Part shown: positions 1-8,985 of the stretch, one piece after another
Numbering within the stretch: the first letter of the stretch is position 1
How the letters are laid out: every line of letters starts with the position of its first letter
Source of the DNA: Actinoallomurus bryophytorum
GTDB taxonomy: Bacteria > Actinomycetota > Actinomycetes > Streptosporangiales > Streptosporangiaceae
Direction: 5' to 3'
DNA: 64,000 nt
Assembly (NCBI RefSeq): GCF_006716425.1
Contig: NZ_VFOZ01000001.1
Coordinates: 2,976,001 to 3,040,000, forward strand
The notes under the pieces: model-generated
Database searches by the model: none
The model's input: only the letters and a program-made list of their open reading frames with translations
Told to the model about the DNA's origin: nothing
Position numbers and translations under genes: made by a program

Positions 1-696
1 GTCCCGCCACGCGCGCAGCGCGGGCAGTGCCCGGTCGAGCGGGAAGGTGTACTCGGCGACGAGGGCACGCGTTCCGACGGGGTGCAGCCGGAACTCGAAC
101 TCGGTGACGATGCCGAAGTTGCCGCCTCCGCCGCGCAGCCCCCAGAACAACTCCGGGTTCTCGGTACGGCTCGCGCGCACCACGTCGCCGTCCGCGGTCA
201 CCATGGTGAACGACACCACGTTGTCGCAGGTGAGGCCGTACTGCCGGGCAAGCCACCCCATGCCGCCACCCAGAGTGAGGCCGCCGACTCCGGTATGGGA
301 GACGTTGCCCGCCGTCGTCGCCAGGCCGTACCGCTGCACCTCACGGTCCAGCGCGCCCAGCAGCGCACCGCCCTGAACCCACGCCCGGCGCCGCACCGGA
401 TCGACCCGCACCCCGCCCATCGGCCTCAGATCGACCATCAGACCCTCCTCGGGGACGGCCAGCCCGACGATGCTGTGGCCGCCGCAGCGTACGCCGAGCT
501 CCAGATCCAGCTCACGCGCCGTACGCACCGCGGCCACCACGTCGCCGACGCTCGCGCAGCGGACGACCATACGGGGCCGCCGGTCCACCATCGCGTTCCA
601 GACCGACCGCGCCTCGTCGTAGCCCGCCTCGCCCGGCAGGACCAGTCGCCCGTCGAGCCGTTCGTGGATCGCCGTGACGTTCGATGAATCCGTCAT
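1..696 (-). CDS. FAD-binding oxidoreductase (6-HDNO/BBE-like), 3' end cut by window edge
   Basis: The 232 visible residues are the N-terminal PCMH-type FAD-binding domain of the vanillyl-alcohol-oxidase superfamily. The motif CGGHS places His74 where this family attaches FAD covalently. The second attachment site used by bicovalent BBE enzymes is a Cys; here the loop reads GNVSHTGVGGLTLGGG with Ser133, as in mono-covalent 6-hydroxy-D-nicotine oxidase types. The start ATG at 694-696 has AAAGGAG about 7 nt upstream. The substrate domain lies outside the window, so the substrate cannot be called. The gene is divergent from the sensor operon at 943, and the gap between them holds a large nested inverted repeat. 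Confidence 0.9.
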   Translation of the reverse strand, partial: MTDSSNVTAIHERLDGRLVLPGEAGYDEARSVWNAMVDRRPRMVVRCASVGDVVAAVRTARELDLELGVRCGGHSIVGLAVPEEGLMVDLRPMGGVRVDPVRRRAWVQGGALLGALDREVQRYGLATTAGNVSHTGVGGLTLGGGMGWLARQYGLTCDNVVSFTMVTADGDVVRASRTENPELFWGLRGGGGNFGIVTEFEFRLHPVGTRALVAEYTFPLDRALPALRAWRD

Positions 697-769
697 CGCG
701 GTCTCCTTTCACGATCGAATGCCGAGATCGCGCCATGTCCACAGGGTTGCGGTCCGGGCACTCGCGTCA

Positions 770-859
770 CCAGATGCCGATGTCCTCACTCCGTGATGGC
801 ATTTGCGTCCGGTGGGCAAATGACAAATGTCATCCGGAGGTGGCGACATCGGCATCTGG
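770..859. repeat. 90-bp nested inverted repeat in the divergent promoter region
   Basis: Outer arms CCAGATGCCGATGTC (770-784) and GACATCGGCATCTGG (845-859) are a perfect 15-bp inverted repeat. Inner arms GATGGCATTTG (795-805) and CAAATGTCATC (824-834) match at 10 of 11 positions and share exactly the same centre (814.5). An offset pair CATTTGC/GCAAATG (800-806/816-822) and the near-palindrome ATGACA-AA-TGTCAT (820-833) are embedded. It lies between the starts of divergent genes, so a cooperative dimeric operator is the simplest reading. A long RNA hairpin or a MITE-like relic are alternatives. Confidence 0.75.
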
Positions 860-942
860 CGAGAAAGGACCACGACGGCGAGAGTCACGTAAATGAGCCG
901 CGCCGGCGGGTGCCGGCCGGTCCGGAGACCGAGGGGGTGCGT

Positions 943-2088
943 ATGACGGCCTCGCCGGAGGTACTCAGGCCCCGGGAGGCCGGTGAGAGCGAAGGTCAGC
1001 GCCGGCGGCGGTTGCGCGAGCCCCATTTCGGACCATACGGTGGCGAAACTTCGATCCCCTGCTCTTCTTCGGCGGTCCGCCTGACTGACAGTGCGCGCTC
1101 CAGCCTGCTCCTGCGGCTCAGCACCACGGGGGTCGTCGCGTACTGCTTGGTCTTTCCGGTCGTCCAGGTCGGTGTGGTCGCGGCCGACGAGGACGGCATC
1201 GGACCGACGCTCTGGGCCCTGACGGCGACAGTGGCCTATACCCCGTTGTTCGCCCGCCACGTCCGCTACTACCTTCGCGGGGTCAGGCCCCCGGCGGCCG
1301 GCTGGACGTTCGCGGCGATGACCGTCGTCATCACCGGCGCACTTCCGTTCTCCGGCGCCTACTGGCTGCCGGCGTTCTTCGTCCTCGCGGTCACCGCGCT
1401 CATCGTGTTGCCGTGGCGCTGGTCGCTGCCATCGGTGGCCGGCCTGGCCGTGGCCCAGGTGCCGCTCGCCCTGGCCCTGTCATCGGACATCGCGTCGGCG
1501 CCCGCCTACTTCACGCTCACGTTGCTGTGGCGGACGTCGGCCGTGTTCTTCCCGCTGTGGCTGGTCGGCGCCGTCCGCCAGTTGGAGACGGCACGGCGTG
1601 AGCTGGCCGAGGACGCGGTCCTGCGGACGAGACTGCGCATCGAGTCCGAGCTGCGGAACACCGTGGGAACCGCCCTGGCCTCCATCGTCGCCCGCGGGCA
1701 GAGGTCCGCGACGCTGCTCGAACGCGATCCTGGCGCGGCCTCGCCGGAACTGGCGGCTCTGGTCGAGACCTCACGCGGCGCGCTCGCCGACACCCGGCGG
1801 TTGCTCAGCGGATTCCACCGGCCCTCGCTGTGGGCCGAGCTCGAGACGGCGGCGGGCCTGCTGGCCGCCGCGGGCGTCGAGACGCGGCTGGCCCTCCCGG
1901 CCGGTGAACCCCCGGGCGTCATCAGCGCGGAGTTCCGGGCCGAGCTGCGTTCGATCACGGCACGACTGCTCCGCGACGACGCCGCACGTACGTGCCTGAT
2001 CGCGGTCACCTCCGCCGACGGGCTGGTACGGCTGCGGATCCACCTCAACGACAGGCATCTGGCCTCGATGGTGGTCTCGGCATCATGA
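943..2088 (+). CDS. Degenerate histidine kinase (pseudo-kinase), membrane-bound
   Basis: 381 residues: an N-terminal tail, about five hydrophobic segments (roughly residues 60-215), then a region that aligns by eye with the DHp and ATPase domains of the DesK-type kinase encoded next door. The neighbour reads RDLHDLLGQSLS at its phospho-acceptor; this protein reads SELRNTVGTALA, with Arg238 and Asn239 in place of His-Asp. The N-box asparagine and glycine-rich ATP boxes are also missing, and the protein ends soon after the position of the NDG motif. It should therefore not autophosphorylate. ATG 943 is chosen because GAGGGGG precedes it; the frame stays open upstream to 793. The stop overlaps the next start (ATGA), so expression is probably coupled. 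Confidence 0.75.
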   Translation: MTASPEVLRPREAGESEGQRRRRLREPHFGPYGGETSIPCSSSAVRLTDSARSSLLLRLSTTGVVAYCLVFPVVQVGVVAADEDGIGPTLWALTATVAYTPLFARHVRYYLRGVRPPAAGWTFAAMTVVITGALPFSGAYWLPAFFVLAVTALIVLPWRWSLPSVAGLAVAQVPLALALSSDIASAPAYFTLTLLWRTSAVFFPLWLVGAVRQLETARRELAEDAVLRTRLRIESELRNTVGTALASIVARGQRSATLLERDPGAASPELAALVETSRGALADTRRLLSGFHRPSLWAELETAAGLLAAAGVETRLALPAGEPPGVISAEFRAELRSITARLLRDDAARTCLIAVTSADGLVRLRIHLNDRHLASMVVSAS

Positions 2089-3251
2089 ACGACGCGACGC
2101 TCACCATGCCCGCCGTCTTCCCCCGCTGGCCCGTCAGACGAGCGGTGTGGTTCCTGGTCGCCAGCCATCTGCCCTTCGTCGTCTTCCCTCCCTTCGTGGT
2201 GATCACCCGACGCCCCGGTACGTCCGTGCCCGAGGTGGTGCTCATCGGCCTGGTCGGTGTGGCGGCGGGTGGACTGCAACTCCGGCACAGCCTCGCCGCC
2301 GCGCGTGGCGAACGGCCACGCGGCTGGCCGCTGACCTTCGCCGCGATCCTCGGTCTGGCGTATGTGCCGTTCTGGTGGTGGTCTTCCTATGACTGGGCGC
2401 TCCTGGTCCAGTGGTTCGTCATCGCATCGGCGGCCATGCTGCTCCCGCGCCGGCCTGCCGTGCCCCTCATGGTCACGCTGCTCATCGCCACTCCCGTGGT
2501 CCAGGGCCTGTACGAGCACGGGCTCGGGTTCAGCTGGCCGAAGACGCTCACCTTGATGTGCTACTACCTGGCGATCATGGTCATGGGCAGCACCGCGCTG
2601 TACGGATCGGCGCGTCTGGTCGGGATCCTCGACGACCTGTTCGCGGCCCGTACCGAGATCGCCGAGCAGGCTCTGGCCACAGAACGGTTCCGCGTGTCCC
2701 GTGACCTGCACGATCTTCTCGGTCAGAGTCTGTCGGCGGTGTCACTCAAAGGAGACCTGGCGATGCGCCTGCTGTCCTCTGATCCGGGCGCGGCCCACCG
2801 AGAGATCGAAGACCTCACGAGTGTGGCCCGCTCGGCACTACGCGACATGCGGGCCGTCACGCGGGACGAGCACGATGTGTCGCTGGTCCTGGAGATCGAC
2901 TCGGCCGCGGCGGTCCTCGACGCGGCGGGCGTGCGCACGCACGTGGCCGTGGAGCTGCCCTGTCTGTCCCCCGCCCTCGACGCCGTCCTAGCCTGGGCGG
3001 TACGTGAGGGTGCCACCAACATCATGCGGCACAGCGAGGCCACGACCTGCTCGATCACCGCGGCACGGCGAGCGGGACTCGTGCGGCTGGAGATCGTCAA
3101 CGACGGAGCGCGAGAGCCGGTGAGTACGGGCAGCGGGCTGACCGGTCTGGCGCAGAGGGCCCATGCTCGGAACGGTTCGGCGGCCGGGGAGTACCTCGGC
3201 GGCGGCGAGTTCCGGTTGCGCGTCGAGCTGCCGGAGGGGGGCCTGTCATGA
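2085..3251 (+). CDS. Sensor histidine kinase, DesK/NarX (HisKA_3) type
   Basis: 388 residues with about five to six transmembrane segments (20-175) and a cytoplasmic kinase core. His209 in RVSRDLHDLLGQSLS is the phospho-acceptor, Asn312 lies in the N-box EGATNIMRHSEA, NDG sits at 339-341 and the glycine box GSGLTGLAQR at 349-358, so all catalytic motifs are present. It starts inside the stop of the pseudo-kinase and its own stop overlaps the response-regulator start by 4 bp. The three genes therefore form one coupled operon. The stimulus is unknown. No transporter or desaturase gene, the usual targets of DesK systems, lies beside it. Confidence 0.92.
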   Translation: MNDATLTMPAVFPRWPVRRAVWFLVASHLPFVVFPPFVVITRRPGTSVPEVVLIGLVGVAAGGLQLRHSLAAARGERPRGWPLTFAAILGLAYVPFWWWSSYDWALLVQWFVIASAAMLLPRRPAVPLMVTLLIATPVVQGLYEHGLGFSWPKTLTLMCYYLAIMVMGSTALYGSARLVGILDDLFAARTEIAEQALATERFRVSRDLHDLLGQSLSAVSLKGDLAMRLLSSDPGAAHREIEDLTSVARSALRDMRAVTRDEHDVSLVLEIDSAAAVLDAAGVRTHVAVELPCLSPALDAVLAWAVREGATNIMRHSEATTCSITAARRAGLVRLEIVNDGAREPVSTGSGLTGLAQRAHARNGSAAGEYLGGGEFRLRVELPEGGLS

Positions 3252-3853
3252 TTCGCGTCCTGATCGCCGAGGACATGGGCATGATCCGCGGTGCGCTCGT
3301 CGCGCTGCTCACGCTCGAGGAGGGGATCGAGGTGGTCGCCGAGCTCGACCGGGGCGACCAGATCGTGCCCACCGCCCTGCGCACTCGCCCTGACGTCGCC
3401 GTGCTCGACATCGACCTGCCCGGACTCGACGGACTCACTGCCGCCGAGCGGCTTCACGAGCAGGTACCGCAATGCCAGACGCTCATCCTCACCGGGCTCA
3501 GCCAGCCCGGCAACCTGCTGCGAGCCCTCCGGGTCCACGTACGCGGGTTCATCGTCAAGGACGCGCCCGCGGCGACCCTTGCCGATGGGATTCGCCGGGT
3601 CGCCAGAGGCGAGCGGGTGGTCGACCCGGACCTGGTCGCCGCCGCCCTGGAGACCGGCAGCAGCCCGCTCACTCCCCGGGAGTCCGACGTGCTCCGTGCG
3701 GCGGCCGACGGCATCTCCACCGAACAGATCGGTGCCCTGCTGCGGCTGTCTCCGACCACCGTGCGCAACTACCTGTCGAACGCGATCACCAAGGTCGGCG
3801 GGCGCAACCGCATCGACACCATCCGCATCGCCCGCAACGCCGGCTGGATCTGA
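3248..3853 (+). CDS. NarL/FixJ-family response regulator (DesR-like)
   Basis: 201 residues: receiver domain (about 1-118) with acidic pocket E8-D9, phospho-acceptor Asp54 in AVLDIDLPG and Lys104, then a C-terminal LuxR-type HTH (about 139-201: SPLTPRESDVLRAA...ISTEQIGALLRLSPTTVRNYLS). It is the cognate partner of the kinase that ends in its start codon. Its ending, ending in ARNAGWI, is typical of DesR-like regulators. Targets cannot be read from the sequence. Confidence 0.92.
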   Translation: MIRVLIAEDMGMIRGALVALLTLEEGIEVVAELDRGDQIVPTALRTRPDVAVLDIDLPGLDGLTAAERLHEQVPQCQTLILTGLSQPGNLLRALRVHVRGFIVKDAPAATLADGIRRVARGERVVDPDLVAAALETGSSPLTPRESDVLRAAADGISTEQIGALLRLSPTTVRNYLSNAITKVGGRNRIDTIRIARNAGWI

Positions 3854-3961
3854 GCCTCGTGGGCCCGGCCCGGCGACACTTCAACGTTTGCGGAGATCGG
3901 CCGTCCGGCGGCCATGCGGTGACTAGGGTTCTCGCGCCGATTCCCTCGAGGGCGGGTGAGC

Positions 3962-6940
3962 ATGAGCGGTCTTGAGTTTCGCGTCCTTGGCCCGGTCGAG
4001 GTGTCGCGTGACGGCCGTCCGGTGGTGGTCGGCCGGGGCGTGCTGCTGTCCGTCCTCACCGGGCTGCTCCTGGCCGAAGGCCGGGCGGTGACCGTCGACG
4101 GCCTGGCCGACCTGGTCTGGGGCGAGGACCTGCCGGAGCATCCCCGTGCGGCTCTGCACAACGCCGTGTCGCGGTTGCGCCGTCTGCTGGGCCCCGGTGC
4201 GCTGGAGACACTTCCGGGTGCGTACCGGCTCCGCAGTGACGCCGACCACCTGGACCTGCTGCGTTTCGATCGGCTGGTCGCGGCGGCCGCCGATGACGCG
4301 CCGGACCGGGCCGTCGCCGCGATGGACGAGGCGCTCGCTCTGTGGCGGGAGCCCCTGCTGGGCAACCTCGATTCGCCCGTCCTGAGCCAGGATGTCGTGC
4401 CGCGGCTGACGGAACGCCATCTCGCGGCGGTCGAGACCTGGGCGGACCTGTGCCTGCGGCTCGACCGGTTCACGCCGGTCATCGAAAGGCTGCCGGGGCT
4501 GATCGGAGCCCATCCGTTCCGTGAGCGGCTGGTCGGCCAGTTGATGACCGCCCTGTCACGTGCCGGGCGCCGGGCCGATGCGCTGTCCTGGTACGACGTG
4601 TTGCGCACCGGCCTGGCCGAGGATCTCGGCATCGAGCCGAGCCAGGCGCTCCAGCAGCTTCATCTGGGCATTCTGCGCGCCGATCCCGACGTGCTCGGAG
4701 CGGGCGAGCGGAGACCGTCCACCAGGACGGTCGTTCCGCGTCAGCTGCCGCCGGATATCGCCGACTTCACCGGTCGTGAGGCCGAAGTCGCCGGGATCCT
4801 CGCGGTGCTCGAGGCCGGTGACGCTCCGGTCGTGGTGCTGGCCGGCCAGGGTGGGATCGGGAAGACGGCACTGGCCGTTCACTGCGCCCGCCTGCTCATC
4901 ACCGGCCGTGGGGGCGGCCAGCTGTACGTGGACCTGCGCGGCGCCGGCGCTCACCCGGTCGATCCCGCCGCCGCGCTCGCGGGGTTCCTGCGTGCGCTCG
5001 GAGTGCCCGGCAGCGCCGTCCCGGACAACATGGAGGAGCAGGCCGCTCTGTACCGGTCACTGGTCGCCGAACGCCGGATGGTGGTGCTGCTCGACAACGC
5101 GGCCGGCGAGGGGCAGGTACGGCCGTTGCTCCCCGGTGGGCCCGGCTGCGCGGTGATCGTGACCAGCCGCACCCGCCTGACCTCTCTCGCGATCACGCGA
5201 TTGATCGATCTCGACGTCTTCGATGACGACCACGCGATGGACCTGCTCGGGCGCGTCGTCGGCCACGAGCGCCTCATGGCCGAACAAGGGCACGCGCAGT
5301 CGATCGTCCGTCGCTGCGGCGGCCTGCCGCTGGCGTTGCGTATCGCCGGAGCACGGCTCGCGGCCCGGCCACACTGGAACGTCGAGGTGCTCGCGCAGCG
5401 GCTCGCCGACACCCGGCGGCGGCTCAACGAGCTCAGCCATGGCGACCTCGACCTCCGCGCCACCATGGCGCTCAGCTACGACGGGCTGCGCACGAAGGAG
5501 AAGTGCCTGCTCGTACGCCTCGCCCTGCTCGATGCGCCGGACTTCGCGTCCTGGGTCGGAGCGGCACTCCTCGACATCGGCGTCGAGGAGGCCGAGGACC
5601 TCTTCGAGGTGCTGGTGGACGCCCGGCTGCTCGACATCGTCGATGGTGGTGCTGCCGGATCGCTCCGTTACCGGTTCCACGATCTGGTCCGGGTCTACGC
5701 GTGGGAACGCGCGATGGCCGATGAGACCGCCCTCGTACGAGACGCGGCGCTGGCCCGGACCCTCGGCTGCTGGCTGCGGCTGGCCGAGCACGCCCACCAG
5801 GCGATCTACGGCGGCGACTACAGCATCGTGCACGGCGACGCCGACCGGTGGCAGCCCGCCGATGAGGCGCTGGACCGGCTGGTCGGGGACCGGCCGCTCG
5901 CCTGGCTGGACGGCGAGCGGTTCGCGATCCTGGCGACCATCCGGCAGAGTGCCTCGCTCGGCATGGACGAACTCTGCTGGGACCTGGCGTGGACGGCGGT
6001 GACGCTGTTCGAGCACCGCAACTACGGCGAGGAATGGCGCACCTCGCACGAGCAGGCGCTCACCGCGGTCCGCAAGGCGGGCAACCGCAGAGGCGAGGCG
6101 GCCATGATGCTCTCGCTCGCCGGCCGGCTGCTTCATCACCAGCACTTCTACGATGAGGCGCGTGCCCTCTGCGAGAGCGCCGGCAGGTTGTTCGCCGAGG
6201 CGCACGACCGCCATGGTCAGGCACTCGCCGAGTGCCGCCTGGCCTACGTCGAGAACATGACCGGACACCCGGACTCGGCGATCGGCCACTACCAGAACGC
6301 CTGCCAGGTGTTCCGCGACGTGGGTGACCGTTTCGAGGAGATCTACGCACTCCGCGGAATGGCGCTGATACATCTCGACCGCGGCGAGTACGAGACCGCG
6401 CGTACATGCGTCGACGCGGGGCTGGCGGCGGTGACGGCGACAGGGAGCCACCGTGCCGAGGCGTTCATCCTGCACGCGCTCGCCGAATGTCATCTGCGCA
6501 CGTCGGACTTCACCTCGGCCGAGCGGGTCATCGAGCGGCTTCTCCGCGTCGTCCGGGAAGACCTGGACGTCATCGGAGAGACCCACGCCCTGCTCGCTCT
6601 CGGCGAGGCGCTCGCCGGTCAGGGCCGGTCCGAGGACGCCCGGTCGTGTCTGCGCGAGGCTCTGGATCTTGCCGAGCACTGCGGCCAGGTGACACTGGAG
6701 GCGCGGGCCCTGCTCGGCCTGGGCAAGATGTATACGGCCACCGGCGACACCCACGCCGCCACGATCAATCTCCGGCGGAGCCTCGCCCTGTTCCGGCGGC
6801 TCGACGCGCCACTCTGGCAGAGCCGCGCACTGCGGGCGCTGCGCATGGCCGGCGCCCGCCAGGAAGGCACGGCGGCCACCGGCTCCGAAGAGCGGCCGGT
6901 CACCGTCAAGGACACCTCGGTCACGCGAGCCGGCGGATGA
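3962..6940 (+). CDS. AfsR/SARP-family regulator: wHTH-BTAD-NB-ARC-TPR
   Basis: About 992 residues. An OmpR-like winged helix (1-93) is followed by a bacterial transcriptional activation domain (about 95-240), an NB-ARC/AAA-type ATPase (about 265-560; Walker A GQGGIGKTALA near 295-305, GLPLAL signature near 450) and a C-terminal array of TPR-like helices (about 650-960). This is the architecture of AfsR, a pleiotropic activator of secondary metabolism in Streptomyces. Either ATG 3962 or GTG 3956 could start it; ATG is preferred, with GGGCGGGTGAG just upstream. A TetR gene follows after a short gap. No biosynthetic cluster is visible nearby, so a global role is as likely as a pathway-specific one. 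Confidence 0.9.
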   Translation: MSGLEFRVLGPVEVSRDGRPVVVGRGVLLSVLTGLLLAEGRAVTVDGLADLVWGEDLPEHPRAALHNAVSRLRRLLGPGALETLPGAYRLRSDADHLDLLRFDRLVAAAADDAPDRAVAAMDEALALWREPLLGNLDSPVLSQDVVPRLTERHLAAVETWADLCLRLDRFTPVIERLPGLIGAHPFRERLVGQLMTALSRAGRRADALSWYDVLRTGLAEDLGIEPSQALQQLHLGILRADPDVLGAGERRPSTRTVVPRQLPPDIADFTGREAEVAGILAVLEAGDAPVVVLAGQGGIGKTALAVHCARLLITGRGGGQLYVDLRGAGAHPVDPAAALAGFLRALGVPGSAVPDNMEEQAALYRSLVAERRMVVLLDNAAGEGQVRPLLPGGPGCAVIVTSRTRLTSLAITRLIDLDVFDDDHAMDLLGRVVGHERLMAEQGHAQSIVRRCGGLPLALRIAGARLAARPHWNVEVLAQRLADTRRRLNELSHGDLDLRATMALSYDGLRTKEKCLLVRLALLDAPDFASWVGAALLDIGVEEAEDLFEVLVDARLLDIVDGGAAGSLRYRFHDLVRVYAWERAMADETALVRDAALARTLGCWLRLAEHAHQAIYGGDYSIVHGDADRWQPADEALDRLVGDRPLAWLDGERFAILATIRQSASLGMDELCWDLAWTAVTLFEHRNYGEEWRTSHEQALTAVRKAGNRRGEAAMMLSLAGRLLHHQHFYDEARALCESAGRLFAEAHDRHGQALAECRLAYVENMTGHPDSAIGHYQNACQVFRDVGDRFEEIYALRGMALIHLDRGEYETARTCVDAGLAAVTATGSHRAEAFILHALAECHLRTSDFTSAERVIERLLRVVREDLDVIGETHALLALGEALAGQGRSEDARSCLREALDLAEHCGQVTLEARALLGLGKMYTATGDTHAATINLRRSLALFRRLDAPLWQSRALRALRMAGARQEGTAATGSEERPVTVKDTSVTRAGG

Positions 6941-7012
6941 TCTGGGCGGTGCCCGCGACATCGGAGCCCGCCGTGACGCCCCTTGATGCCGGCGGCGCGG
7001 GATGATGGTGGG

Positions 7013-7642
7013 GTGGCGGATGAGGGGGATCTGGCGGCGCCGCGCGTCCCGAACCCATGGGGGCAGGGCGAGCGGCTGCGTACCGAGATCCTGGACGCGG
7101 CCGTACGGCTCTTCTCCGAGCTCGACGGCGAGGAGGCGCTGACCATCCGCGGTGTCGCGCGGGCGGCCGGGATCGCGCCGGCCAGCATCTACCAGCACTT
7201 CGCCGACAAGGCGGCGCTCGTACGCGGTGTGGTGGACCACGACTACGAGCGGCTCTCGGCGATCATGCACGAGGCGGATGAGAGCGTCGACGAGGACGAC
7301 GTGGTGGGCCGGGTGCGGGCGCAGATGCACGCGTACTGCCGGTTCGCCATCGCCAACCCCGGTCACTACCGGCTGATGCTGGGGAACCGCCGCATCAGCG
7401 GGCGGACACCCGGACAGCGGCCCCAGGGCCCCCTGCTGTCGATCGTCGAGGCGGTCATCGAGGCCTTCGAGCGCTGCGACCGCGCCGGTGAACGCCTGCG
7501 GCTGCCCAGCGAACGCGCCGCGGTCATGGTGTTCGTCGGCACCCACGGCCGGGTCGCGCTCTACCACTCGGCGCCCGGAGGGGACGAGGCGGACCGGATC
7601 CTGGCCTTCGTCGACGAGCTGATCTCGCTCGTCTTTGACTAG
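7013..7642 (+). CDS. TetR/AcrR-family transcriptional regulator
   Basis: 209 residues with a classical N-terminal HTH: ILDAAVRLFSE...LTIRGVARAAGIAPASIYQHFADKAALVRGV. The C-terminal ligand domain contains NPGHYRLMLGNRR, the pattern of TetR proteins with a WHG-type C domain. GTG 7013 with GGTGG just upstream is the likely start; an in-frame ATG at 6986 is possible. It precedes a P450-ferredoxin pair on the same strand, and a 24-bp perfect palindrome of TetR-operator type lies between them, so it is probably the repressor of that pair. Confidence 0.88.
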   Translation: MADEGDLAAPRVPNPWGQGERLRTEILDAAVRLFSELDGEEALTIRGVARAAGIAPASIYQHFADKAALVRGVVDHDYERLSAIMHEADESVDEDDVVGRVRAQMHAYCRFAIANPGHYRLMLGNRRISGRTPGQRPQGPLLSIVEAVIEAFERCDRAGERLRLPSERAAVMVFVGTHGRVALYHSAPGGDEADRILAFVDELISLVFD

Positions 7643-7730
7643 AACAAACACCGGTTAACCAGGTAAAACGTGACATACGCCTCATCGTCGTGCTATCCAC
7701 GAGAAAAGTCTCCTGACATATGCTGGTCAG

Positions 7731-7754
7731 GTCACCGAACGATCGTTCGGTGAC
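7731..7754. promoter_or_regulatory. 24-bp perfect palindrome, likely TetR operator
   Basis: The arms GTCACCGAACGA and TCGTTCGGTGAC form a gapless perfect palindrome 25 bp before the P450 start. Cores of the form CGAACGnnCGTTCG are common TetR-family operators. A weaker inverted repeat, CTGAC-N8-GTCAG, lies directly upstream (7713-7730). The position between the putative promoter and the ribosome site suits repression by the TetR encoded at 7013-7642. Confidence 0.8.
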
Positions 7755-7779
7755 GGTTCGTGGTTAGGAGGAGGCTCCG

Positions 7780-8973
7780 ATGCCGGACGTACCCGCCTTC
7801 CCCATGGAGCGCGACTGTCCGTTCGATCCGCCGCCCGAGCTGAGCCGGATCCGTGCCGAATGCCCGGTCTCCCGAGTGCGACTCTGGGACGGCAGCCACC
7901 CCTGGCTGGTCACGGGATATGACGACCAGCGCGCGGTGCTGGCCGACCACCGGTTCAGTGCCGACGTGACCAGACCCGGCTATCCGCATGTCACCGCGGC
8001 CTCGGCGGCGCGCCGCAAACGCTCACGGGCGTTCATCTCCATGGACGAGCCCGAGCACGGCATGTACCGCAAGATGCTGACCGGCACCTTCATGATCAAG
8101 AGGGTGGAGGCGCTACGGCCCAGGATCCAGCGGATCGTCGACGACCTCATCGACACCCTGCTCGCCGGCACTTCCCCGGCCGATCTCGTCGCGAACTTCG
8201 CGCTGCCGGTGCCCTCGCTCGTGATCTGTGAGCTGCTCGGCGTCCCGTACGCCGACCACGACTTCTTCCAGCGGTGCAGCCGGATCCTCGTCTCCACCAG
8301 GTCGACGCCCCTGGAGGCGACCACGGCCGCCGACGAGCTGAAGGACTACCTCTCCCGCCTGCTCGAACGCAAGAGCGCCGAACCCGCCGACGACCTGCTC
8401 AGCAGGCTGGTCGCCGAACAGTCCGGCACCCTGACCCGCTCTCAGCTCGCCGACATGGCCCTGCTGCTGCTCGTCGCCGGGCACGAGACCACCGCGAACA
8501 TGATCGGGCTCGGCACGCTGACGCTGCTGCGGCATCCCGATCAGCTCGCCGAGCTGCGCGAGACCGAGGACCCGAAAGTGGTCGCGGGCGCCGTCGAGGA
8601 GCTGCTGCGCTACCTCAACATCGTGCACAGCGGACGGCGCCGGGTGGCCACCGAGGACGTCGAGGTCGGCGGCCGGCTGATCCGTGCGGGCGAGGGCGTG
8701 ATCGTGACGACCGACACGGGCAACCGGGACGCGAGCGCCTTTCCCGACCCGGACGTCCTGGACATCCACCGCCAGGCCCGCCATCACGTGGCCTTCGGCT
8801 ACGGCGTCCACCAGTGCCTGGGCCAGCCGCTCGCGCGCGTCGAGCTCCAGGTCGTCTACGGCACCCTGTACCGCCGCATCCCGACACTGCGCCTGGCCGT
8901 TCCACTGGAGGAAATCAGGTTCAAGCACGACATGCTCGTGTACGGCGTGCACGAGCTCCCCGTCTCCTGGTGA
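7780..8973 (+). CDS. Cytochrome P450 (class I, CYP105-like)
   Basis: 397 residues, a full-length soluble actinobacterial P450. The I-helix oxygen-binding motif is AGHETT (233-238), the K-helix ExxR is Glu274-Arg277, and the haem loop is FGYGVHQCLGQ with Cys346 as thiolate ligand. A strong ribosome site (GGAGGAGG) precedes ATG 7780. The ferredoxin gene begins 12 bp after the stop, so the pair forms a monooxygenase unit needing an external ferredoxin reductase. Upstream lie the palindromic operator and a TetR gene. The substrate is unknown. Confidence 0.95.
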   Translation: MPDVPAFPMERDCPFDPPPELSRIRAECPVSRVRLWDGSHPWLVTGYDDQRAVLADHRFSADVTRPGYPHVTAASAARRKRSRAFISMDEPEHGMYRKMLTGTFMIKRVEALRPRIQRIVDDLIDTLLAGTSPADLVANFALPVPSLVICELLGVPYADHDFFQRCSRILVSTRSTPLEATTAADELKDYLSRLLERKSAEPADDLLSRLVAEQSGTLTRSQLADMALLLLVAGHETTANMIGLGTLTLLRHPDQLAELRETEDPKVVAGAVEELLRYLNIVHSGRRRVATEDVEVGGRLIRAGEGVIVTTDTGNRDASAFPDPDVLDIHRQARHHVAFGYGVHQCLGQPLARVELQVVYGTLYRRIPTLRLAVPLEEIRFKHDMLVYGVHELPVSW

Positions 8974-8985
8974 GGAGGACTCACG

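Noticed and set aside
5057-7651. 864-codon open frame on the minus strand
   Set aside because: It is the antisense shadow of the AfsR-like and TetR genes; its translation is low-complexity with no domain, and both plus-strand genes have clear families.
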